From Euprymna scolopes (lineage: Eukaryota > Mollusca > Cephalopoda > Sepiida > Sepiolidae): a DNA stretch of 21,431 nt. The position numbers and the translations under genes are program-made. Location of the stretch: the NCBI GenBank assembly GCA_024364805.1, contig CM044495.1:64678421-64699851 (forward strand), in the 5' to 3' direction. The notes under the pieces were generated by a model. That model did not search any database. It was not told where the DNA came from and worked only from the letters and a program-made list of their open reading frames with translations. Positions 1 through 11,037 of this stretch are shown here, piece after piece; position 1 is the first letter of the stretch, and each line of letters begins with the position of its first letter.

Positions 1-2510
1 CAACCCTACACTTACTCTCCCTCTAAAGCCAACCCTACACGTTCTCTTTTACTAAGATTACTCTACATATCTTTCCCATTAAACAAACCAGTTTAAACCT
101 TTCGTTCTCTAGTACACTATACCTTATTTCTTTATGAAACCTTTTCTGTACCTTCTTTTCTCACAAAGCCTACTCATTTCCATTATAAATGCACACTAAA
201 AAACTTCTGTACTTATAAAACCCACTTTACACTTTACTTCATTTTAAAGCTTTCCTGCGACTTTTTTTTCCTTACAAAGCCCATTTTACTCAATCTTTCC
301 TTAAAAATCCGATTCAACCGCACTCTAAACTTTCTTTGCTTATAAGGCGATCTTTACACTATTTATATAGCTCACACGACAAGTACTTTCCTTATAAAGC
401 CTACTGTAAACTTTCTTCTCTTATAAAAAACCCACTCTGCACTATTTTTCTTATAAGGCTTATCTATATCTTGTTTCCTTATACAGCCTTCACTACACTT
501 TCTTTTCTGATACAGCCACATTATACACCGTCTTTTCTTTGTAAAGCATAATATACATTATAAAGAAGGTGTAGATTTGGCTTTATAAGGAAAAAAGGTG
601 TAGAGTAGGCTTTATTAGGAAAGCAGGTGTTAAATGTGTTTCATAAGAAAAGAAAGTTTATAGTAGGATTTATGAGGAAAGGCGGTGTAGAATTGGCTTC
701 ATAAGAAAAGAAGATGTAGAGTTGGCTTCATAAGGAACGAAAATGTACAGTTGGCTCTATAATGAAAGAATTTGTAAAGTTAGCTTTGTAAGGAAGGGAT
801 ATGTTGAGTTATAAGGAACTGAGCTGTAAAGTAGGCTTCGCCTTTTTTTTCTGTATGAAGCCCATTTTTTTTCTGTATGAAGCTTATTCTACAGCTTCTT
901 TCTTGTTAAAGCCGACAGTACACGTTCTTTCCTGATAAAACCAACGCACGCTTAGTTTTTAATAAAGCCAACTCTACACCTTCTTTCCTTATAAAGACCA
1001 CTCTCTACATAATTTGTATATGAAGCCCACTCTTCACTACCTTTTCATTAAAAACCCGAGTCTGCAATACTTTCTTTCTAAGCACACTATACCTTATCTC
1101 GATTATAAAACCTTACTTACACCTTTTTTTAAAACAAAACACTCTACACCTCCTTTCCTGTATAAAAGGAAACGAAAGATCTTCTCATAAAGAATACTTT
1201 AAACTTCCTGTTTTTTAAAGCCTTCTCTAAACTTGCTTAATTCTGCTCTTTTTTCCTTAATAAGCCCACTCAATACCTTCATTTAATTATAAAGCCCATG
1301 GTACCTTTTCTTTTGTTATATAGCCCACTCCGCTCCTCTTTTCTTTTATATTACCCCTATTTTCCAAATGAAGCCCTCTCTTCACCTAATATCCTTATAT
1401 GGCAATTCCACATTTTTTTCTTTTTATACTCTACAACTCCTTTCTTTATAAAGCTAACTCTTCACTTTCATTTTTTATAACGCCAACTATACATCTTCTG
1501 TAATAAAGCAAATTCTAAACCTTCGGATTATATACAGCCTACTCTACACCTTTGTTCGAGAAAAAGCCACCCCATTTTCTGTCTTTCCTTTGTTTCTTAT
1601 AAATCCCACTATACACTTCCTTTTCTTATAAAACCCCAATCGACACATTCTTTCCTAATAACTCCTACTCTACACCTTCTTTCCTGATAAAGCCAATGCC
1701 AACCCTTCTATCCTTATGGAGTTCTTTCTACACCTCCTTTATTTATAAAGCACATTCTAAGTCTTTTTCCGTAAAAAGCCCACTTTACACTTTCTTTCCT
1801 AAAAAAGATACTCTACAAGTTCTTATTTTTTAAAGACCATTATACGCCTCATTTCTTCTTAAGCCAACTTCATATCTTATTTTCTTTATAAAGCCCACTC
1901 TAAACGTTCATTACATATACACTCTACACCCCATTTAAATTATAAAGACAGCTATAAACCATCATTTCTCATGAAGCCCACTCTCCAATGTCTTATTTTA
2001 GAAATCCCAGTCCACATGTCTTCTCCTGAAGTCCATTCTACAATCTTTTCTACAATAAAGCTAGCCTATAACTCCTCTTTTTTATAATTGCCATTCTATT
2101 TTTTCTTTCGTTATAAAGCCCACTCTACTCTTCCTTTTCTTATTAAACCCACTCTACAACCAGTTGTCTTAGAAAGTCTACTTTACACATCCTTGTCATT
2201 ATACAGTTAGACTTACTCTTCTTTTCTACACCTCTTATTTTATAAAAATCACTTTAAACGTTTTATTATTTATAATGTGTTCTTTACATTTTTTTCTTAT
2301 AAATCACACTTTACACCCTTTTTATTTCTAAGGCCTATTGCACACCTTTCCTTTTAAAACCCACTCTACACTTCATTTCCTTATAAAGCGCAATCAACAC
2401 CTTGTTTCCTTATAAACCTACTCTGGACCTTATTTCCTCATAAAGCCCACTCTACATACCACCTAGATTATAAAACCCACACTACACTTTCTTTCCCTAT
2501 AAAGCATACC
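1..2510. repeat. Degenerate ~30-bp minisatellite array
   Basis: About 2.5 kb of tandem units, roughly 80 copies, with a period that drifts between about 27 and 35 bp. Each unit joins a block like CTCTACAC to a pyrimidine run and a block like CCTTATAAAGCC. Copies are strongly diverged, so the array is old or not homogenised. It reaches the left window edge and probably continues beyond. Short open frames inside it (for example 336-551 and 1298-1480) are low-complexity by-products. The segment at about 565-840 is in the opposite orientation. The function is unknown. Confidence 0.9.
565..840 (-). repeat. Inverted block within the minisatellite
   Basis: In this ~275-bp block of about nine units the repeat reads as its reverse complement: blocks such as GGCTTTATAAGG and GGTGTAGAGT replace CCTTATAAAGCC and CTCTACAC. 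Forward-orientation units resume at about 842. Both borders fall inside or between units, so the edges are uncertain by about 10 bp. The simplest reading is a local inversion of part of the array. Confidence 0.85.
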
Positions 2511-3661
2511 TTTTATATATATAGAGATTCATATATTTTTAAACAACGTCGCCTAGGAAGATGATGTAGACCTGCTTAATTTTTGTTCGAAAAAATTGCA
2601 ACGAAAGTAAAATAATGCAGTTTAATTATTTCTTGTCTGACTTATAAATGAATTCCTTACATTAAGAGAATAAGTCTTACTTTGATCCAGAAATCAACAA
2701 AAGATGCCACAATAGGTAGGCTTATTTACTACTCAGTGTTCACTTCTTACCAACTACCTACCTCATTGTACAGCAAATTTGACATTTACTTTAAAGTTTG
2801 TGATGAAATAATCAATTAACCATTCCCACACTAACAAGCTAAAATTATAATTATGAAGCAAGAATGTATATAGAAACGCGCTTAATGTACTGTCGTCGCA
2901 CGCACCTATGCTTCACAGTCAGATGAAGTATTCTAAAAAAATAACTACTCTGAAGACTAGTACATACTTCACAGGTATACGTCTTTGAACAGAAAAAGTA
3001 AAAACGGAAAGAGAAAAATTACAGGTATGAGAAAGTAAAAGCAATAACAACAAACAATGGTAGTAAAATGAATGTTAGGAAAAAAAATCGAAAAACTGAA
3101 TGGAACACGACATCATGTTACGTTGCATGACAAAGTAAACAAACAAGAAGAAACGAGTAAAGCATTCTGTTGATGTCGCAGATGGGAACGGATACAGAAT
3201 AAAGAGGCGTGTTATGTCGACAGTGGTTGCTAAAAACAAGTAAAGACCAACCGGAAGAGGAAATTAGGAAGAAAGTAACATTGTAGGTAAGGGTAACTTA
3301 AAGGGAGACTATGGGTTTAAAACAGATAGGCGGGACACCTAATTTTATGGTAAAACGTTATAAAATAGCAATTATCTCAACAACTCGACCTGATGAGAAA
3401 AAATGAATATGAATTTCGGAATCAGCATCCTCAAATTAGTCAACATCCAAACTTTGGGCATCAAATAATATGTTGGCTAGTGTTATGATAATCAGTTGTC
3501 AGGTAACCAGCTTTACTTCACTTGACCTAGGGGTTGAATTTCATGGTGCTACTCACATTGATTAGATGAGTATCTATATTGGTGATCTGGCGGTCTTCAG
3601 AGCCCCGCCCAAACGATAGCGTCACACTTACTAACTTTATTCTGTCTGATTCCTGTTGTAA
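2511..3661. other. Unassigned AT-rich interval
   Basis: No open frame of note, no tandem repeat and no recognisable mobile-element protein. The sequence is AT-rich with scattered A-runs. Nothing could be assigned up to the sharp start of LINE similarity at about 3662. Confidence 0.5.
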
Positions 3662-3846
3662 CAATTATAGTGTTAAAAAAGCTTCAACCAGAACTTGCTC
3701 CCATACTTACAAAACTATTTAAGCGCTGCCTTGAGGAGAAGTGCTTTCCGACTCCCTGAAAGACCTCATCAATTTGCCCTGTATTTAAGAATTCAGGTGA
3801 TAAGTCATCTCCCTCTCAGTACAGACCAATAAGTTTTCTGTGTGTT

Positions 3847-4770
3847 ATGAGTAAGTTGTTGGAATCCATATTAAATGGAGAAATAGTCAACCATCTCAGC
3901 AGAAATAACCTTCTTAGTGACACACAATATGGTTTCCGCTCTGCAAGATGTACCACAGATGTGCTGACGGTTATATCCCACAGGATTAGTGAATCTCTTG
4001 ACAAAGGCTTCCTTTCTAGGGCAATTGCTCTTGACATATCAAAGGGCTTCGACAAGGTATGGCATAAGGGTCTACTTCACAAGATTTCCAGCTACGGTAT
4101 AACTGGAAATGTTTTCTCAATCATTAAATCATTTCTCTCCGATAGGCTCATAAGAGTAGTGGTAGATGGACAAAAATCGGAGGCCTGCAATATAAATGCT
4201 GGAGTCCCTCAGGGGTCAATCCTGGGCCCAACTCTCTTCCTGATCTACATCAATGACCTCCCTAAACACATACTTAAATCATTCGTTGACATCTATGCTG
4301 ATGACACGACCATCTACAGCAATACATCAAAGGCTGTAAATGACAAAGTTCTCTCTGATTCTCTCTCCTCTGATCTCGAGCGCTTGGTTCAGTGGGGGAA
4401 GATGTGGCTGGTTACCTTTAATGCATGCAAAGCCAAACTCCTATCCTTACATCATCAACGTTCTGATCCCCATCTGGCATCAATTGTGATGGATGGCTCT
4501 CGTCTGGGTGAGGCCCCGTGTTTTGACAAGCTTCTGGATTTGACCTTTACTCCTGATCTAAAATGGAACACGTACATCAAGTCTGTTGCCAAGGCCGCTG
4601 GAAAGATGGTGGGATCCTTCTACCGCCCCAGAAGATATCTCACTACTGATGCTATTCTCTATCTATATAAAAGCCAAGTACGTCCAAGGATGGACTACTG
4701 TTGCCATATCTGGACAGGAGCTGCAAAAAACAGCCTATCCTGCCTTGACAAAATACACTTCGTGGCTTAG
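3847..4770 (+). pseudogene. LINE A reverse transcriptase core (fragment)
   Basis: A 307-residue open segment with the catalytic RT core of a non-LTR retrotransposon, the enzyme that copies element RNA into DNA at the nicked target. Motif A lies around residues 59-75 (ALDISKGFDKVWHKG, acidic residues at 63 and 69), motif B at 118-128 (NAGVPQGSILG) and motif C at 150-153 (YADD, both catalytic aspartates present). A thumb-like region follows. The Met at 3847 is internal, since coding similarity continues upstream to 3662 but is interrupted in frame by a TGA at 3757-3759, where copy B has Trp. The open frame ends after LDKIHFVA because about 7 bp present in copies B and C are missing here, shifting the frame. 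It is a relic and not a host gene. Confidence 0.92.
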
Positions 4771-5120
4771 TGGGGGATGCCCTTTTCTCTACCCTGCAAC
4801 CTCTCTCCCACAGAAGAGACGTTGCGAGCCTATCCTTGTTTTATCGTTATTTCCATGGCAGGTGCTCGTCTGAACTCCAATCTCTGGTCCCCCCTCACCA
4901 ATCTTTCACGAAAAACACCCGTCTAGCTGAATCCACTGTGAAAAATTTCCCCCACTCTATATCTGTGCCTAAATCAAAACGCGGATTTCATGAACAAAGC
5001 TTCTTTCTTAGAACTGCACGCCTGTGGAACTCTGTTCCGTCTGCCTGCTTCCTTCCGGACTACTTGGATGTCTTCAAGTCCAATATTAACAAATTCCTAA
5101 TGAACCGCCCCCTTAATTAA
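4770..5120 (+). pseudogene. LINE A C-terminal tail (frame-shifted continuation)
   Basis: A 116-residue segment that continues the LINE polyprotein after the small deletion that ends the RT frame. It carries the family's C-terminal region: the DALFSTLQPLSHRRDVASL block, then RGFHEQSFFLRTARLWNSVP and a terminal KFLMNRPL. The same blocks appear in copies B and C and partly in D and E. The role of this tail in non-LTR elements is poorly defined. It ends about 95 bp before the element's 3' terminus. It lies in a different frame from the RT segment. Confidence 0.88.
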
Positions 5121-5225
5121 ACACTTCATGAAATCTCCACACTAACGGAATTTACTTGCAATAACCCTTATTCCTGAGTGGCTTCCGGGCCTTGATAAGT
5201 GGTGATCACTGTGTAAAAAAAAGAA

Positions 5226-6425
5226 CTAAAATATTTGTAAACTGCAACATTATATAAAAAATATTCAACATTAAATGAAAATATTTGTAAACTGCAACAT
5301 TACATAAAAATATTTGTAAACAGCAACATTATATAAAAATATTTGTAACCTGCAATATTATATAAAAATATTTGTAAACTGCAACATTATATAAAAATAT
5401 TTATAAACTGCAACATTATATAAAAATATTTGTAAACTGCAACATTATATAAAAATATTTGTAAACTGCAACATTATATAAAGAATATTTGTAAACTGCA
5501 ACATTATATAAAATATTTGTAAACTGCAACATTATATAAAAATATTTGTAAACTGCAACATTACATAGAAATATTTATAAACTGCAGCATTACATAAAAA
5601 TATTTGTAAACTGCAACATTATATAAAAATATGTGTAAACTGCAGCATTATATAAAAATATTTGTAAACTGCAACATTATATAAAGAATATTTGTATAAA
5701 CTGCAACATTATATAAAGAGTATTTGTAAACTGCAACATTATATAAAAATATTTGTAAACTGCAACATTATATAAAAATATTTGTAAACTGCAACATTAT
5801 ATAAAAAGTATTTGTAAACTGCAACATTATATGAAAAATATTTGTAGACTGCAACATTACATAAAAATATTTGTAAACTGCAACATTACATAAAAATATT
5901 TGTAAACTGCAACATTACATAAAAATATTTGTAAATCGCAACATTATATAAAGAATATTTGTAAACTGCAACATTATATAAAGAATATTTGTAAACTGCA
6001 ACATTATATAAAAATATTTGTAAACTGCAACATTATATAAAGAATATTTGTAAACTGCAACACTATATAAAAATATTTGTAAACTGCAACATTACATAAA
6101 AATATGTGTAAACTTCAACATTATATAAAAAGTATTTGTAAACTGCAACATAATATAATAACATTTATAAACTGCAACATTATATAAAAATATGTGTAAA
6201 CTTCAACATTATATAAAAAGTATTTGTAAACTGCAACATAATATAATAACATTTGTAAACTGCAACATTATATAAAAATATTTCTAAACTGCAACATTAC
6301 ATAGAAATATTTATAAACTGCAGTATTACATAAAAATATGTGTAGACTGCAACATTATATAAAAATATTTATAAACTGGAATATTATATAAAAATATTTG
6401 TAAACTGCAACATTACATAAAAAAT
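5226..6425. repeat. ~29-bp AT-rich minisatellite
   Basis: About 41 tandem copies with a 28-30 bp period built on a block like TTTGTAAACTGCAACATTA followed by TATAAAAATA. The units are much better conserved than those at 1-2510. Recurrent variants include ATTACATA for ATTATATA, TATGTG for TATTTG, CTTCAAC for CTGCAAC, and an extra G in the A-run. The array starts within about 15 bp of the tail of LINE copy A and ends at unique sequence near 6425. Confidence 0.96.
6095..6262. repeat. 88-bp higher-order repeat in the minisatellite
   Basis: Two successive near-identical three-unit blocks: the variant starting TATGTGTAAACTTC occurs at 6103 and again at 6191, each time followed by an AAAAAGTATTTG unit and then by a unit with CATAATATAATAAC. 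The 88-bp spacing equals three basic units, so a trimer was duplicated as a block. Confidence 0.8.
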
Positions 6426-8019
6426 GAGAAATAAATAAAAGGAAAAACTATGAATCGATCTAAAAATCGGTAATATAAAGAAAAATGGGTGCTTATGCTC
6501 TCATTAAACCACGCTATTTTTAAATAGTATTTTTAAGTTAAATTAAAGTATTACGATATCTTTTTTATTAAATTGTTAGGTTAAAGTACAGAATAGTTAC
6601 AATACACCCCCTCCCCAAATGTAAAGAATAGCTTTCAAAACAATACCGTTATTATTTCAGCATGGTTCAATAAGTCATAAGTACCAAAAAATGAGCAGAA
6701 ACCGTTCATTCAATTATAGAGGTTAGCTACTGTTAAAACTGTAACCAACTCGCTTTATCAAGACTCCCCAATTTACTGCATTCATACCAGATTTTAGTGA
6801 AAAGGGTCACTGTTATGCTTCATTCGAACAATAAAATACTATGCACATATTATAAAAAAAATCTACAAGACCGATGCACATCATAATTCAGACCAGCATC
6901 GGCATGCTTAGTCCATTGCCGGTAATTGTTAATAGCACTCCTCGACACTTGGTAGGGGCGTATGGCCACCTCTCAATTCATTGCCTGTAATGGACAACAA
7001 CGGGAACACATTATCAGAGTGTGCTGAGTGGAGAGAATCAGATTGTGATGCAAGTCTATGAGTCAGGAAGATGTTGGCCTGCTTTGATTGAACTGCACCA
7101 TTCAGCTATCAATTCAGATCTTGCTACATCTAAGGCTGCAGTCCGAGACGAGGGAATAACAGAAAGAATACGGAAGATAACCGCAGTCACTTGTTTTGTC
7201 ATAGAAACGATAGAGAGTGTTAAAATAAACTTACCAGCTCAAAAACGCATAAGATGCTTCGTTTGTTGCACGTGATCATTTGCCAGATTAAAAACAATAA
7301 AACATCGCTTCACATTTGTAGACTTTTATAGTTGACTATAATTTGCATAGAGGAATAATTTTCATGTGGGGTACCAACTGACGAACTGAAGAGAATTGAG
7401 CCTATTTTCCGAGAACAGACAGCAGAGTAGGTGAAAGTGATGGTGATGGAAATCTACTTCAAGTTAAGATTTTCTTTGTGACTTTACGTCCTTTAATGTA
7501 TTGGTTAGTTTATTGCTAATCAAATAAGACACTTCTACTGGAGAATACCGACGAGGCGACCCAGGTATTTTTTCAGGTAAGAACGCACCCTCTCTAGAGT
7601 GCTGAGTTGAATATATTTACTTACCTCCCATAAAAGGTTTGCAATGTGTCACTTTCTAAACGCATAATCTACGTGGCAGAAAACGAACATGGACAGAATC
7701 CCCTGATTTCATAAATAACGTCTTGAAAAACCCTGCAAAAACATGTGGCATCGAATTATAAGACAACTAGTAATAAATAACCTGCGAATTTGCTGTAGAA
7801 ATTTCAAACCTGCCACCCACTATGTTCTTATTGACATGAGTTACGCGTTAAGATTAATCGTAATTACAAACTATTTAACGCTTATAACATCCAATGATAG
7901 GATTTATAATCGATTTGATTTCGATAATCGGGCACATTTATAGAACGCATTGGTGAATGACCTACAGTCTTCAAAGGTTAATAAATATAGAAAAATAAAT
8001 ATACAAAAACAGTTTTTTA
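6426..8019. other. Unassigned interval
   Basis: AT-rich sequence with no recognisable element protein. The longest open frame, an 84-codon stretch at 7021-7275 that opens with GTG, has no motif I recognise, and its reading is not supported by splice sites that I could identify with confidence. The 66-codon ATG frame at 7743-7943 is equally unsupported. I see no tandem array or inverted-repeat terminus. Confidence 0.45.
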
Positions 8020-8087
8020 CAAGGTGGTCATCAATTATCAAGGGCCAGTAGCCACTTGGGGATAAGGATTATTGCGTGTACACTAGG

Positions 8088-8540
8088 TTAATGTTGAGAT
8101 TTGATAAGGGGGCGGTTCATTAGGAATTTCTTTATATTGGATTTGAAGACATCCGAGTTGAAGTCAGGTGGGAAACAGGCAGACGGAACAGAGTTCCACA
8201 GGCGTGCACTTTTAAGAAAGAAACTTTGTTCATGGAATCTACGTTTTGGTTTTGGCACAGATAAAGAGTGGGGAAATTTTTTAGAGTGGTTTTTAGTTAG
8301 ACGGATGTTTTTCGTGAAAGATCGGCGAGTGGGGACCAGGGGTTGGAGCCCAGACGAGCACCTGCCATGGAAGAAATGATAAAGAAAACACAGGCTCGCA
8401 ACGTCTCTCCTGTGGGAGAGAGGTTGCAGGGAAGAGAAAAGGGCATCCCCCACTAAGCCACAAAGCCTATTTTGTACTCTGTCAAGACAGGATAGAGTGT
8501 TTAAAGCAGCTCCTGCCCAGATGTGACAACAGTACTCCAT
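8088..8540 (-). pseudogene. LINE B C-terminal tail
   Basis: An open segment of 150 residues starting MEYCCHIWAGAALNTLSC and running through DALFSSLQPLSHRRDVASL, FHEQSFFLKSARLWNSVPSA and KFLMNRPL. It aligns along its length with the tails of copies A (4686-5120) and C (13672-14112). The first Met is internal to the element's polyprotein. It ends at a stop just upstream of the 3' untranslated region. The open frame on the opposite strand (8101-8379) is its shadow. Confidence 0.88.
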
Positions 8541-8740
8541 CCTTGGACGTACTTAGCTTTTATATAAGTAGAGAATTGCATCAGCAGTGAGATATCTTCT
8601 GGAGCGGTAGAAGGATCCCACCATTTTATCAGCGACTTTGGCAATAGACTTGATGTACATGTTCTATTTCAGGTCAGGAGAAAAGGTTAATCCCAGAAGC
8701 TTATCAAAGCATGGAGCTTCCCCTAGTCGAGAGCCATCCA

Positions 8741-9067
8741 TCACAATTGATGCCAGATGGGGATTAGAGCGTTGATGATGTAAAGATAGGAGCTTGGTTT
8801 TAGATGCATTGAAAGTAACCAGCCACCTCCTCCCCTACTGTACCACGCGCCCAAGATCAGAGGAGAGAGAGAATCGGAGAGAACTTTGTCATTGGCAGCC
8901 TTTGATGTGTTGCCATAGATGGTTGTGTCATCAGCATAGATGTCAACGAATGATTTAAGTATTTGTTTTGGGAGATCATTGATGTAGATCAGGAAGAGAG
9001 TTGGGCCCAGGATTGACCCCTGAGGGACTCCAGCAGTTATACTGAGAAATCTCTGATTTCTACCCAT
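8741..9067 (-). pseudogene. LINE B reverse transcriptase, motifs B and C
   Basis: A 108-residue open segment containing RT motif B (TAGVPQGSILGPTLFLIYIN) near its start and the catalytic motif C YADD about 30 residues later. The later part diverges from copy A after SDSLS, consistent with a frame change, and the frame closes near 8741. It overlaps by 8 bp, in a different frame, the segment carrying motif A. Confidence 0.88.
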
Positions 9068-9242
9068 TAACCAATGCTCTTATGAGCCTATGAGAGAGAA
9101 ATGGTTTAATAATCGAGAAAACATTTCTTGTTATACAGTAGCTGAAAATATTGTGAAGTAGGCCCTTGTGCCATATTTTATCGAAGACTTTTGATATGTC
9201 AAGAAATTGCCCTAGGGAGGAAGTCTGTGTCAAGAGATTCAC
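9060..9242 (-). pseudogene. LINE B reverse transcriptase, motif A
   Basis: A 60-residue open segment with motif A, LDISKVFDKIWHKGLL, matching residues 62-77 of the copy A segment, followed by VFSIIKPFLSHRLIRALVNG. Its first ~13 residues do not match copy A, so an upstream frame change separates it from the 9810-9304 segment. Together with its neighbours it shows that the RT domain of copy B lies in at least three frame pieces. Confidence 0.85.
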
Positions 9243-9303
9243 TAATCCTATGAGATATACCTGTTAGCACATCTGCTGTAGATCTAGCAGAACGGAAACA
9301 ATA

Positions 9304-9810
9304 TTACATGTCACTAAGAAGGTTATTTCTGTTGAGGTGGTTGCCTACGTCTCTATTTAATATACATTCCAGCAACTTACTCATGACACACAGGAGACTT
9401 ATTAGTCTGTACTGAGAGGAGGAGGACTTATCACCTGAATTCTTAAATACATGGCATACTGATGAGGTTTTCCAGGGTGTTGGGAAACACTTCTTTTTAA
9501 AGCAACGCTTAAACAGATTTGTAAGTATGGGGGCAACTTTTAGTTGAAGCTTTTTCAGCACTATAATTGGAATTCCGTCAGGGCCAGTTACTTTACGCGA
9601 ATCAAGGTTCTTGATTACCTTAGCGACCTCACGCAAAGATATTTGTATGTTGCATAGCGTGTTGTCTGTTATAGGAGGAAATACGGGGCGCTGATAGCCT
9701 TCGTCGCATAGGGTAGAATTAGCTGCAAAGGTCTTGGCAAATAGTTTGGCCTTGTTTGATGCTGACGAGATGACCTCAGGTTCATTGATGATGGTTGGGA
9801 TAGAACGCAC
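9304..9810 (-). pseudogene. LINE B reverse transcriptase N-terminal region
   Basis: A 168-residue open segment, still open upstream of the listed GTG codon, covering the region before motif A: KVTGPDGIPIIVLKKLQ (typical of non-LTR RT finger regions), FKRCFKKKCFPTPWKTSSVC, then YRLISLLCVMSKLLECILN and NHLNRNNLLSDM. The section from KKLQ onward aligns with copy A from 3662. The Trp in PTPWKTSS is a TGA stop in copy A. The open frame stops where copy A continues TQYGFRSAR. Confidence 0.88.
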
Positions 9811-10336
9811 ACTTCTGTTCAGGATCCTGTTTGCTACTTGCCAAAACTGGTGGGAACCAAGCCCCTGCTCAGCAACTTTGGATTTAACGGACTGAGCATA
9901 TAGCTCTCTTGCATTTTTTATTATGCTTTTACAGTGGATGCTGGCAGTCCTGAAAGCAGCTTTATTCTCAGTACATCTATTACGTTGGTAGGTATGGAAA
10001 AATAGATTTCTGTGCGCGATGGCAGCAGCACATTTAGGGGAGAACCATGGCTGGCTGTTAGGTCTTTGTTGGAATTTTTTGGATGGTATGCCAGTCAGCC
10101 GTAGAGTATCAATATATCGTACGGTGGTGGAGAGGTACGTCTGAAGACGTGTCGCATTTCTTTTTTTTTATTTTAACTGATACAACCGAGTTGTCGGAAG
10201 ATCCCAGATGGGACAGAACGGAACATGAACCTTACTCAGGGTATCGGCCACACCTGTGGGTTCGTGAACAATCATAGGCAATGGCGAAATCATGACAGAA
10301 CCTCCCCTCGTCATGTGTCTTGTTCGAGTGCGTCAG

Positions 10337-10984
10337 CTATTTCACGTTATGGACGTTATGGACGTTGAAGTCACCACAAATGTGAATGTTAGCCGAAGGA
10401 TGAGCAGACAGTATGTGGTCAATTTTCTCAGATATGCTTTTAAAGATAGTTGTTGGGGCAATAGAGGGCAAATATAAATGCAGTGGTGTTAGCAAGTGCA
10501 ACCGGAAGTACATATAAGGTAAAATAGGGTCTTCACCGGAGATATCCCTACCACATTGGAAGCCATCTTTAATGTAGGAACGTATTCCATGCTCATGGCG
10601 ATTTTGGGAGTCAGATTTGGATGTTAAGTTAGAGTATCCTTTAATTATGAATTCGTCAAGGGAAGTGGTCGGGCCTATTCCAGCTTCACTTAGAAAGAAT
10701 ATGTCCGGTTTTGTCTCCTGTAATTGAGTTTCAACCTCTTGAAGGTTGGAATGTACACCCCTGATGTTGGAGAAGGAGACACGATAGTAGGGTTCTATGT
10801 TGGAGGATCGGGTTCTAGGTTTATTCGGGATTTTTTTCTGGAGATATTTCATGTTGAGGTTTTGGGGTTTGCGGAACAGGTCGAGAGACTTGGTTAGAGC
10901 AGGACAGAGAGGGCAAGCAGGAGAGAAAAAGATACGAATATTTTTTGTAGCACATGGTAAGGTAAAGCCGTAACAATTACCCAC
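10337..10984 (-). pseudogene. LINE B endonuclease domain (EEP/APE-like)
   Basis: A 215-residue open segment. Residues from about 70 on form an exonuclease-endonuclease-phosphatase fold of the type that nicks the target for non-LTR elements. Visible landmarks are SFSNIRGVHSNLQEVE (the Asn-containing first motif), KPDIFFLSEAGIG (with the catalytic Glu) and the late motif IHICGDFNVHN with Asp and Asn. The lead-in holds closely spaced cysteines (SPACPLCPALTKSLD). Right after GDF the nine bases GTCCATAAC occur twice in tandem, giving a repeated VHN, and the frame ends at a TAG shortly after, where Trp is expected. EN-like coding similarity resumes beyond this stop (THSNKTHDEGRFCHDFAIAY). Confidence 0.88.
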
Positions 10985-11037
10985 TAGTATGGCATCGAGT
11001 CACCCCACCAGAAACTACTGCATGATCCAGTATCCAT

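Larger units (their letters stand above)
3662..5215 (+). mobile_element. LINE copy A (EN+RT non-LTR element, 5' truncated)
   Basis: A non-LTR retrotransposon copy that begins abruptly inside the RT N-terminal region and runs to the element's 3' end, the usual outcome of incomplete target-primed reverse transcription. The 5' border is set by alignment with copy B, where the matching stretch continues further upstream. The 3' untranslated tail ends in a block containing the palindrome GTGATCAC followed by a short A-run, as in copies C and D. The element belongs to the broad Jockey/CR1-like EN+RT assemblage, but the clade is not resolved by eye. Its 3' tail abuts a 29-bp minisatellite, and I see no clear target-site duplication. 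Confidence 0.93.

Noticed and set aside
336-551. 71-codon frame in the left satellite, and the similar one at 1298-1480
   Set aside because: Both lie wholly inside the degenerate minisatellite and encode repeat-derived Tyr/Leu/Phe-rich strings.
3816-4055. 79-codon minus-strand frame
   Set aside because: It is the shadow of the LINE A reverse transcriptase on the opposite strand.
5226-6425. CRISPR-like array
   Set aside because: The repeat is continuous with no unique spacers, and the context is an animal genome. It is an ordinary minisatellite.
7021-7275. 84-codon frame as a possible gene or exon
   Set aside because: It opens with GTG, shows no recognisable motif, and I could not support splice sites around it.
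8101-8379. 92-codon plus-strand frame
   Set aside because: It is the shadow of the LINE B C-terminal tail, which matches copies A and C on the minus strand.
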